A DNA stretch of 64,000 bases, from assembly GCA_016192075.1 (NCBI GenBank), contig JACPUU010000012.1:496001-560000 (forward strand), read 5' to 3'. The stretch comes from Bacteroidota bacterium. Its GTDB lineage: Bacteria > Bacteroidota > Bacteroidia > Flavobacteriales_D > Crocinitomicaceae. The position numbers and the translations under genes are program-made. Below the pieces are notes generated by a model. It was not told the DNA's origin. It made no database searches and saw nothing but the letters and a program-made list of their open reading frames with translations. Every line of letters starts with the position of its first letter. Position 1 is the first letter of the stretch. Shown here one piece after another: positions 45,291 through 51,868 of the stretch.

Positions 45291-46046
45291 TCAGTTTATT
45301 GTTATTCCAATATTTTCTTTGTTCACTTCGTAAAACCGGAGTAAGTCATTTTTCAAATCCGCGTCATTCTCCATGTAACTATAACATTCCTGTTTCACCT
45401 TTTCAAGGAGATCAGCAGGTTTCAAATCAGCCTTTTTATGTTTTTTTGTCGATAATGAAATATAGGATTCAAAGTTTTTTTGAAATCCGGGTTTCCGTTT
45501 CAGCCCCAAATAGTGAAAGATGGCTTCAAAGCAAAATGCTTCCAGCAACGTATAATCCCTGTCTGACGTCAGTTCTTTTTGCCCGTTCATTCCAATACAT
45601 ATATGGTAACCAATGTCGAGTTTGGTTTCGTTTATTTTGTCACACAGAAAAAACCGGGATGCTATTTTCAGCATTTCTGATTGCGTAAAAATTATTTTTT
45701 CTTTGTTTTCATTTGCTAAGGCGCTGAAGTAAGAATGATTGTCAGGGCTATTCAAATTTTCGCAAAACGCTTCCTTCATTTTTACGGTATCCGGCAATAA
45801 ATCAGAAATTTTAGAAAAATCAATGCGGTTATAAAGTATATAATCAAACCTGTTTTGATGTTGTTTTATGAATAACCCCAGTGTGTCCTCTTTTCCTTCC
45901 AAGCGTTCTATCCAAATACTGTGGTTGGTTTTTCCATCTGTCTCATTTATTTCTACCGCCAATTTAAAGTAGTTACAATAATTAATTTGCACGTATGAAT
46001 GAATTGCCCACAGGAATGTTAACGCTGAAACTAATACTATCTTCAT
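45291..46046 (-). CDS. Exported protein of unknown function
   Basis: The track start (46100) gives a polar lead. The ATG at 46046 (MKIVLVSALTFLWAIHSYVQ) begins a signal peptide, giving 251 residues. The mature part contains LSTKKHKKADLKPADLLEK near the end and a regular helical pattern, but no known domain or catalytic motif. AT-rich codon use compared with its neighbours, and no close functional context, hint that it may be an accessory or transferred gene; that is weak evidence. Confidence 0.65.
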   Translation of the reverse strand: MKIVLVSALTFLWAIHSYVQINYCNYFKLAVEINETDGKTNHSIWIERLEGKEDTLGLFIKQHQNRFDYILYNRIDFSKISDLLPDTVKMKEAFCENLNSPDNHSYFSALANENKEKIIFTQSEMLKIASRFFLCDKINETKLDIGYHICIGMNGQKELTSDRDYTLLEAFCFEAIFHYLGLKRKPGFQKNFESYISLSTKKHKKADLKPADLLEKVKQECYSYMENDADLKNDLLRFYEVNKENIGITIN

Positions 46047-46371
46047 AAGCATATTGTATAAGGTTTTGCAGTTTGGCACCGTTGCAGATTTGAAAAACAA
46101 AACGGCCTGACCGAAAAACAGTATTAAAAGTACAAAAGGAAATTAGCAAATGCCAGAAATTTTGTGTTTTGTACTCTTGCATTTGTGAACTTGTAGAAAT
46201 CTGGGAGAACGCTGTTCACGCGAAAGGATTTGCTTAATAGCTGGGGAGTCTGCTCACGCGAAAGGATTCGCGTGATAGCTGCTTAATCTAATTAACGGCC
46301 ACTTTTGCTCTAGAATGTGCAGCGACTGACATTATAATTTACACGGCTTAATAACTACCTTTGCCCCACAA
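46047..46371. other. Intergenic region upstream of hrpB with palindromic repeats
   Basis: 325 bp. It holds two degenerate direct copies of a 31-bp element (46213-46243 and 46251-46281, see separate entry). A TACCTTTG box (46356-46363), 8 bp before the hrpB ATG, could be the -7 element of a nearly leaderless promoter. No TTG at the expected distance. Confidence 0.6.
46213..46281. repeat. Two 31-bp direct copies of an inverted-repeat element
   Basis: 46213-46243 and 46251-46281 share TCACGCGAAAGGATT and end in ATAGCTG. The second is intact: TCACGCGAA + AGGA + TTCGCGTGA, a perfect 9-bp inverted repeat with a 4-nt loop. The first has lost its right arm (TTTGCTTAA). Confidence 0.8.
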
Positions 46372-48990
46372 ATGCAAGATTACATTACAAATACAAACCT
46401 CCCCATTGTTGACGTTCTCCCTGAACTTCAGCTTGGTCTTGCTCAAAACGCAACCCTGATTTTGAGCGCTCCGCCCGGCGCCGGAAAAAGTACGCTGGTT
46501 CCGCTGGAATTATTGGATGCAGCATGGTTGGGCAATCAAAAAATTATCATGCTTGAACCGCGCCGGCTGGCTGCAAAAACAGTTGCCATGCGTATGGCTG
46601 ATTTGCTGAATGAATCAGTTGGTGAAACGGTGGGCTATCGCATTCGTTTTGAGTCACGCGTATCTGCCAAAACCAGAATTGAAGTAGTCACTGAAGGAAT
46701 TCTGACCCGCATGCTGCAATCAGACAACTCGTTGGAAGGTGTTGGTATTGTTATTTTTGATGAGTTTCATGAACGCAGCATTTTTGCCGATGTTGCACTG
46801 GCACTGAGCCGTGAAGCGCAACAGATTCTACGCGAAGATTTGCGCATCCTGGTGATGTCAGCAACGTTGAATCTGACAGAACTAAAAACATTACTAAACG
46901 CACCCGTTGTTGAAAGTTCAGGAAAACAATATCCGGTTGATTTGATTTACACCGATCAGCAGGATGAACGCCTGATGGCTGAAGTCTGCGCGCAAACAGC
47001 GATACGGGCCCTGCGTGAACAACAAGGAGATATTTTGATTTTTTTACCCGGCGAAGGTGAAATTCGTAAATGTGAAGAAATTCTCCGTAGCATGGGGTCG
47101 CGACCCTATGCTACGGAGAACATATCGCGACCCCACACCACGGAGAATCTGGAAATTCATCCACTCTACGGAAATCTGCCGCCGAATCAACAAATGGCAG
47201 CCATTATGCCATCGCGCAGCGGCGCGCGAAAAGTTGTCATTGCCACCTCTATTGCAGAAACCAGTTTGACCATTGAAGGCATTAAGGTTGTCGTAGATTC
47301 CGGTTTTGGGCGTGTGCAAAAATTTGATCCGCGTTCTGGTTTATCTAAATTAGAAACCATTTTAATTTCCAAAGACAGTGCTGATCAACGCGCCGGTCGT
47401 GCGGGAAGGTTATCTCCCGGAGTCTGTTACCGCTTGTGGTCAAAACCGGCACATGCACGTCTGGCTGATCACCGGAACCCTGAAATCATTGAAGCGGATC
47501 TGGCATCGTTTGTTCTGGATATGGCCATGTGGGGTGTGAAAGATATTAATTCACTCACGTGGCTCACTCCTCCTCCACCGCATCACGTAAAGCTTGCTAC
47601 CGAACTGCTGGAAGAACTCAATGCCCTTGAACCTGTTGTAGGGTCCGGTCGCGATCAAATTGTACGGTCCGGTCGCGACCGGACCCTCACAGAACATGGA
47701 AAAAAAATGCATGCGTTGCCTTGTCATCCGCGCATTGCGCACATGATGCTGATGGCTGCCAATATGCGATCAGGTAGTGAACGGTCCCTGACACTGGCGG
47801 CTGATATTGCAGCCCTTTTGGAAGAGCGCGATCCTTTGGGAAAAGAAGGAGGCATTGATATTAATTTACGCATTGAAGCCATGCGCCGGCAGCGCAGCAG
47901 AACCTCTTCGTCCTCTGCCAAAGGAGGGGCCGGGGGAAAATTCGGGCGCATTCTAAAAATAGCCGAACAATACCGTAAAATGTTTGACGCACCTGAAAAT
48001 AACGATGCTGTTGATCCATTTGAAACCGGCGTTTTACTGGTATATGCCTATCCTGAACGTATTGCTTTTGCAAGACCTGGCAACAATGCACAATTTCAAT
48101 TATCAGGCGGTAACCTGGCGATGGCCTCACACCAGGACGACCTGGCGCATGAGCCCTGGCTGGCAATTGCAAACCTGGATGCACGCGACGGCATGGGAAA
48201 AATATTTTTAGCCTCCCCGTTAAATCCTAAAGACCTGATGCCGCTTTTGAAAGAACGCGAAATCATTACCTGGAATACCAAAAAAGGCGGACTCACTGCA
48301 GCGCGCGAAACACGGCTGGGAAGTATTGTTTTGAAATCAACGCCGCTGCCAAATCCAAACCCGGCACAAATTCAGCTGGCTATTTGCGAAGCCATTCAAA
48401 AAGAAGGCGCGCATTTGCTGGACTGGAATAATGCTGTTACACAATTTCAAAACCGCATTCTTTCTTTAAAGAAGTGGAATGAAAACCAGGATTGGCCGGA
48501 TGTTTCCACATCCACACTACTCGCTCAAACGCAAGACTGGCTTTTACCTTATCTCAACAATATCAAGTCAAACGATGATTTGAAAAAGCTGAATCTGCAT
48601 GATATGCTGTACCATTTTCTTGATTTTGAAAAACAGAATCTGCTGAATAAACTGGCACCTACAAAACTTGAAGTTCCCAGCGGATCACAAATTACCCTGG
48701 AGTATTTTGCCAACGGATCAGCACCGGTTTTGGCTGTGCGTATTCAGGAAGTTTTTGGACTCGAAGACACACCTGCAGTAAACAACGGAAAAGTAAAAGT
48801 ATTGATGCACTTGCTTTCACCCGGCTATAAACCCTGCCAGATTACCGGTGATTTGAAAAACTTCTGGCAGAACACGTATTTTGAAGTCCGTAAAGAATTG
48901 AAACCGCGTTACCCCAAACACGCCTGGCCGGATGATCCGTGGAATCACCCCGCTATTCGCGGAACGAAAAAACAGAATGGATTAAAATAA
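46372..48990 (+). CDS. hrpB: ATP-dependent helicase HrpB, with palindromic sequence insertions
   Basis: 872 residues, DEAH-type. Motif I SAPPGAGKSTLVPL, Ia MLEPRRLAAKT, II IFDEFHERSIF, III MSATLN, then IAETSLTIEGIKVVVDSGF, VI DQRAGRAGRLSPG, the ratchet domain and the HrpB C-terminal block (DPWNHPAIRGTKKQ). E. coli HrpB is ~810 residues. Two segments that I judge to be extra coincide with DNA palindromes: RSMGSRPYATENISRPHTTEN (residues ~238-258) and VVGSGRDQIVRSGRDRT (~423-439). A third low-complexity segment (SRTSSSSAKGGAGG, ~507-520) may also be inserted. All motifs are intact, so the protein is probably functional. Role in Bacteroidota unknown; likely RNA/RNP remodelling. Confidence 0.94.
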   Translation: MQDYITNTNLPIVDVLPELQLGLAQNATLILSAPPGAGKSTLVPLELLDAAWLGNQKIIMLEPRRLAAKTVAMRMADLLNESVGETVGYRIRFESRVSAKTRIEVVTEGILTRMLQSDNSLEGVGIVIFDEFHERSIFADVALALSREAQQILREDLRILVMSATLNLTELKTLLNAPVVESSGKQYPVDLIYTDQQDERLMAEVCAQTAIRALREQQGDILIFLPGEGEIRKCEEILRSMGSRPYATENISRPHTTENLEIHPLYGNLPPNQQMAAIMPSRSGARKVVIATSIAETSLTIEGIKVVVDSGFGRVQKFDPRSGLSKLETILISKDSADQRAGRAGRLSPGVCYRLWSKPAHARLADHRNPEIIEADLASFVLDMAMWGVKDINSLTWLTPPPPHHVKLATELLEELNALEPVVGSGRDQIVRSGRDRTLTEHGKKMHALPCHPRIAHMMLMAANMRSGSERSLTLAADIAALLEERDPLGKEGGIDINLRIEAMRRQRSRTSSSSAKGGAGGKFGRILKIAEQYRKMFDAPENNDAVDPFETGVLLVYAYPERIAFARPGNNAQFQLSGGNLAMASHQDDLAHEPWLAIANLDARDGMGKIFLASPLNPKDLMPLLKEREIITWNTKKGGLTAARETRLGSIVLKSTPLPNPNPAQIQLAICEAIQKEGAHLLDWNNAVTQFQNRILSLKKWNENQDWPDVSTSTLLAQTQDWLLPYLNNIKSNDDLKKLNLHDMLYHFLDFEKQNLLNKLAPTKLEVPSGSQITLEYFANGSAPVLAVRIQEVFGLEDTPAVNNGKVKVLMHLLSPGYKPCQITGDLKNFWQNTYFEVRKELKPRYPKHAWPDDPWNHPAIRGTKKQNGLK
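47081..47146. repeat. 40-bp near-perfect palindrome inside hrpB plus half copy (GTCGCGAC family)
   Basis: 47081-47120 is a palindrome centred on GTCGCGAC with 20-bp arms (TTCTCCGTAGCATGGGGTCG on the left) and one mismatch. 47124-47146 repeats the right half in decayed form (ATCGCGACCCC ... CGGAGAATC). The reading frame passes through both, giving the tandem peptides GSRPYATEN and ISRPHTTEN. Confidence 0.9.
47637..47689. repeat. Second GTCGCGAC-family palindrome inside hrpB, with half copy
   Basis: 47666-47685 is a perfect 20-bp palindrome (GGTCCGGTCGCGACCGGACC). 47637-47654 (TGTAGGGTCCGGTCGCGA) is the left half of another copy, complementary to 47673-47686. The pair encodes GSGRDQ and RSGRDR. 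Arms differ from the copies at 47081 and 49001, but the core is the same. Confidence 0.9.
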
Positions 48991-49000
48991 ATCGTTACCC

Positions 49001-49038
49001 GTGTAGTAGATGCAAGTCGCGACTTGTATCTACTACAC
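49001..49038. repeat. 38-bp palindrome downstream of hrpB (GTCGCGAC family)
   Basis: 19-bp arms (GTGTAGTAGATGCAAGTCG and its complement) with one G-T mismatch, centred on GTCGCGAC. It lies 11 bp after the hrpB stop. It could form a strong hairpin in RNA and might serve as a 3' end stabiliser, but there is no T-run. Confidence 0.9.
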
Positions 49039-49084
49039 GAAATAAATCCAACACCTCCTTGTTAATTATTTCTCCCCAACAATT

Positions 49085-49113
49085 TTGAACGGGTAAACTT
49101 TTTTTATACTTTC
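49085..49113 (+). promoter_or_regulatory. Candidate promoter of the 36-residue basic protein
   Basis: TTG (49085-49087), then 17-19 bp, then TATACTTTC (49105-49113), similar to the Bacteroidota consensus. About 57 bp of leader follow before the ATG. Confidence 0.4.
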
Positions 49114-49170
49114 ACGTAAATCTTTACGCAGTTTACCTGCTGAAAATTTAATAACCAAAAACTAAAAATT

Positions 49171-49281
49171 ATGGCAAAAGGAATGGGCATTCAAAAAGCC
49201 GTGAAAAAAGAAGCTACTAAAACGCTGAAAGAAAAACGCGCTGAGAAAAAAGCAAAACAAGCCGCTAAAAAAGGAAGCTAG
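49171..49281 (+). CDS. Small basic Lys/Ala-rich protein, 36 residues (not in ORF track)
   Basis: ATG at 49171 to TAG at 49279-49281. The product opens MAKGMGIQKAVKKEATKT and ends KAKQAAKKGS: 14 Lys plus one Arg, almost no hydrophobic core, predicted single amphipathic basic helix. A plausible promoter (49085-49113) precedes it and a strong rho-independent terminator follows 22 bp after the stop, so it is a complete short transcription unit. It probably binds nucleic acid or ribosomes (histone-H1/HU-tail-like composition); no family recognised. Alternatively the transcript acts as an RNA, but the open frame and sharp codon pattern favour coding. Confidence 0.75.
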   Translation: MAKGMGIQKAVKKEATKTLKEKRAEKKAKQAAKKGS

Positions 49282-49302
49282 TACTTCCCTTTTAAAAAGA
49301 CG

Positions 49303-49330
49303 AAGCACTCCACCGGGGTGCTTTTTTTTT
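49303..49330 (+). terminator. Rho-independent terminator of the small basic protein gene
   Basis: AGCACTCC / GGGGTGCT (8 bp, one G-T pair) with a 3-nt loop, followed by nine T. Confidence 0.88.
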
Positions 49331-49400
49331 GCATGTGATTTTTTAAAATAAGCGATGGTTTAACTGTCTTTCCGAACCAGGTGAGAAATAATAGCTGCTC

Positions 49401-49630
49401 CCGGTTAACTGAGCGTATCTGACACTTAACCGGTCACTGAGCGTAGCAGACACTTAACCGGTCACTGAGCGTAGCAAACTCTTAACCGGTCACTGAGCGT
49501 AGCCGACACTTAACCGGTCACTAAGCATAGCCGACACTTAACCGGTCACTGAGCGTAGCAAACTCTTAACCGGTCACTGAGCGTAGCCGACACTTAACCG
49601 GTCACTTCGGCTACGCTCAGTGACCGGTTA
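49401..49630. repeat. 28-bp tandem repeat array ending in an inverted unit
   Basis: Units of 28 bp (CACTTAACCGGTCACTGAGCGTAGCxxA-type) start at 49423, 49451, 49479, 49507, 49535, 49563 and 49591, with no spacer between them; a degenerate unit precedes them (49401-49422). Units vary mainly at CAGA/CAAA/CCGA and CACTT/CTCTT. The last one switches orientation: TAACCGGTCACT (49595-49606) + TCGGCTACGCTC (49607-49618) + AGTGACCGGTTA (49619-49630) is a perfect 12-bp-armed palindrome with the same core as the elements at 43325 and 43437. Confidence 0.95.
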
Positions 49631-49873
49631 ACGGTATCCGAAATCTCTTTTAATGGGTGTAAGTAAAGATTCCAGCCCATTCAGTTTGATTTCATACATG
49701 GTTGACAGCAAAACGCCAATATTGCCGGGCGGAAACCCCTTGCCGCTGTACCACACCAGGTAAAATTCAGGCAAATCACAAACCAGCCTGCCCTTGTACT
49801 TACCAAAAGGCATGCGCGTTGTTACCAGTTGAATCATAATTTTGCGGTGATCAGGAAGCTCCACGGGCGCCAA
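49628..49873 (-). CDS. DUF3820 family protein
   Basis: 81 residues as drawn by the track from a TTG start; GTG at 49864 or ATG at 49837 are also possible, and homology to the family (pattern ...RMPFGKYKGRLVCDLPEFYL) starts just after the latter. The family motif continues WYSGKGFPPGNIGVLL and EIKLNGLESLL. Related to the 'putative quorum-sensing-regulated virulence factor' domain, function unknown. Its stop codon TAA lies inside the palindromic repeat at 49595-49630. Directly downstream of the TerB-like gene (adjacent stop and start) and presumably cotranscribed. Confidence 0.85.
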   Translation of the reverse strand: MAPVELPDHRKIMIQLVTTRMPFGKYKGRLVCDLPEFYLVWYSGKGFPPGNIGVLLSTMYEIKLNGLESLLTPIKRDFGYR

Positions 49874-50263
49874 TTAATTATGAGCCGTTTTAACTTCCAT
49901 TTTTGAAATGTCTTCACCAAACCTTGCAATCAAAGCCCTTTCAACCGGATCTGCCGGCGGAAATGCTTCTGCTACCTGCTCAATCACAGCAATGAATTGC
50001 TTTTTAACTTCAGGGGTCAGGTAATATTTACCCGTTTCAAACGCATGCATGGCCCAGGTGTATACGTCTTTAAAACCCATTTTGTCTTTTTGAAGGAGCT
50101 GAAAAATAATGTCAGTATAGGTAAAGTCTATCTCATGCTGAATGCCTTCATTCACAATTTCCTTTACTTTTTCACGCTCTTCTGCCTGAACTTTGCCATC
50201 TGCTTTAGCTACAGCATAAGCCAATGCTCCAAGGGCATAATAAAGATGTTGTTTTGCATCCAT
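49874..50263 (-). CDS. TerB-like protein
   Basis: 129 residues, all-helical. HLYYALGALAYAVAKADGKVQAEE is the typical TerB/DjlA-N start (acidic metal-binding ADG motif), with FTYTDIIFQLL and a C-terminal ADPVERALIARFG region. TerB-like domains are linked to tellurite resistance and membrane stress, but no other ter gene is nearby. A TACCTTTA box on the minus strand lies ~20 bp upstream. Forms a two-gene unit with the DUF3820 gene. Confidence 0.8.
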   Translation of the reverse strand: MDAKQHLYYALGALAYAVAKADGKVQAEEREKVKEIVNEGIQHEIDFTYTDIIFQLLQKDKMGFKDVYTWAMHAFETGKYYLTPEVKKQFIAVIEQVAEAFPPADPVERALIARFGEDISKMEVKTAHN

Positions 50264-50330
50264 AAACCTGTTTTTTTCTAAAGGTATTACTTTTCATTAA
50301 ACCCGGGTAAGATGGTCTTCATCCATATCA

Positions 50331-50362
50331 TTGATTTTAATCATCTTTCCTCTTTATCTTTG
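50331..50362 (+). promoter_or_regulatory. Candidate Bacteroidota-type promoter of the DUF1905-like gene
   Basis: TTG (50331-50333), a 21-bp spacer, then TATCTTTG (50355-50362), a perfect -7 box. The ATG is 8 bp further on, so the transcript would be nearly leaderless. Confidence 0.5.
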
Positions 50363-50370
50363 CTTCAGCT

Positions 50371-50892
50371 ATGGAGTATACGTTTAAAGGTAAATTGGAG
50401 TATATAGAAAGCAGCCTGGGCTGGCATTGTTTTATACCCGTACCGGATAAAATCACCAAAAAGCTGATTGAGGGAAAAGACCGCCGGGTAGTTTGCCGCA
50501 TCAATGATAAACTAACCCTGCAGGCTGCCCTTATGCCCAGTAAAGAAGGGTATCATTACATTCTTTTGAACAAAGAAAACCGTACCAGACTGAAAGCGCA
50601 GCCGGGTGATGCAGTAAACGTGGTATTAACCAAAGACAACAGTGAATACGGAATTGCCACGCCTGATTTTTTTAAAGTTTTTTGTGATGAAGACCCTGAA
50701 GGGAGTAAATTGTTTCATCAGCTTACAGCCGGTTTACAGCGCTCACTGCTTTACCTGATTACCAAACCCAAATCAGAAAATAAACAGCTTGAAAAAGCCT
50801 GGATCATTTTTGACTATCTCAAATCAGTTGACGGAAAGCTTGATTTCAAAGAGCTTCAGGCAGCTTTCAAAAACAACCGGTTTACCAAGTAA
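50371..50892 (+). CDS. DUF1905 / YdeI-like protein
   Basis: 173 residues. The N-terminal half (FKGKLEYIESSLGWHCFIPVP, KKLIEGKDRRVVCRINDKL, LKAQPGDAVNVVLTKDNSEYG) is a DUF1905 beta-barrel. The C-terminal half is helical with AWIIFDYLKSVDGKLDFKEL, as in the OmpD-associated YdeI domain often fused to it. Function unknown. Its 3' end faces the convergent DUF72 gene 6 bp away. Confidence 0.82.
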   Translation: MEYTFKGKLEYIESSLGWHCFIPVPDKITKKLIEGKDRRVVCRINDKLTLQAALMPSKEGYHYILLNKENRTRLKAQPGDAVNVVLTKDNSEYGIATPDFFKVFCDEDPEGSKLFHQLTAGLQRSLLYLITKPKSENKQLEKAWIIFDYLKSVDGKLDFKELQAAFKNNRFTK

Positions 50893-50898
50893 CCCCTT

Positions 50899-51795
50899 TC
50901 ACAGCAATTTGGTTTGTTTCGTATCTGTCAAGGTTACCGGCACATGCAGGTTTGACTTTAATGAGGCATTCATTTTTTTGATAAGATACGCCGACAGCAA
51001 GGGCGATTCCATTTCAATATTCTGATGAACAAAAAAATTAACCTGTTTCAGTCCCTGATCCTGCCAGGTTTTCAGGCGCTCTGTCCACGCATCAAGTCTT
51101 GGATAATCACTTGGATGATTGGCGCCCACATAGCGGATAAAGGCACGGTTGTTTGTCAGCCGCATGTGAAGCAAATCACGTCGCCCGGCCGTATCTGTAA
51201 TAATATTAGCAATGTTATTGGCCTCCATTAAACTGTATAACTCGCCCGCAACTGAAGAATCGTTGTACCAGTTGGTATGCCTGAATTCAATTGCCAGCGG
51301 AATTTCTTTGGGCCAATATTCTGCAAAATGAACTACCCGGTCAAAATCTTTTGGTGCAAAATTGTTGTGCAGCTGCAAAAAAACGCAGCCCAGTTTTTCT
51401 TTGAGATGAACCACCGCATCTACATAAACGTCTGCCAGTTTTTCAAAATCATTCAACCGTTTAAAATGGCTGATATCCTGCGTGACTTTAGGGAAAAAGC
51501 GAAACCCTTCAGGCGTTGTTTGATACCACTTTTCAAACTGTTCTTTTGGAAAAAAACGATAGAACGTAGCATTCAGTTCAATGCTGTTAAACTGCCCGGC
51601 ATAGTACCCCAGCTCGTCTTTGGTACCCCGCGGATAAAAGTTCTTCAGGTCCGTTTTATTCCATTTGGCACAGCCTACATAATGCCCGGGTTTTGCTTTG
51701 CTTTTATGCCTTTTTAAAGCACCCTCTGTGTCTGAATGATCAACCGGTAAGCTGAAATCAACTTTGCCGGGATCAGCTACTTTTCCAAAGTCCAT
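50899..51795 (-). CDS. DUF72 family protein (YecE-like)
   Basis: 298 residues. Family marks: YVGCAKWNKTDLKNFYPRGTKDELGYYAGQ (the G-W-K-FYP segment), FNSIELNATFYRF, FRFFPKVTQDISHFKRL, VFLQLHNNF, IPLAIEFRHTNWY and the C-terminal HMRLTNNRAFIRYVG...LKQVNFFVHQN. The fold is a TIM barrel related to UV endonuclease/xylose-isomerase-type proteins; biochemical role unknown. The N-terminus carries ~30 extra residues (DFGKVADPGKVDFSLP) before the family core. Confidence 0.93.
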   Translation of the reverse strand: MDFGKVADPGKVDFSLPVDHSDTEGALKRHKSKAKPGHYVGCAKWNKTDLKNFYPRGTKDELGYYAGQFNSIELNATFYRFFPKEQFEKWYQTTPEGFRFFPKVTQDISHFKRLNDFEKLADVYVDAVVHLKEKLGCVFLQLHNNFAPKDFDRVVHFAEYWPKEIPLAIEFRHTNWYNDSSVAGELYSLMEANNIANIITDTAGRRDLLHMRLTNNRAFIRYVGANHPSDYPRLDAWTERLKTWQDQGLKQVNFFVHQNIEMESPLLSAYLIKKMNASLKSNLHVPVTLTDTKQTKLL

Positions 51796-51868
51796 GTCTT
51801 TTTTGTTTCAAGTTACTAATTCTGTATAACCGTGGTTAACATCTTACAAACAACCCTGTAAGGCCCCG

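Noticed and set aside
49001-49038. Rho-independent terminator of hrpB
   Set aside because: The hairpin is long enough but no T-run follows, and the same core occurs inside coding sequence, so it is better explained as a mobile or dispersed palindrome.
49401-49630. CRISPR array
   Set aside because: Repeats of 28 bp follow each other with no unique spacers, carry a palindromic end unit, and no cas genes are in the window.
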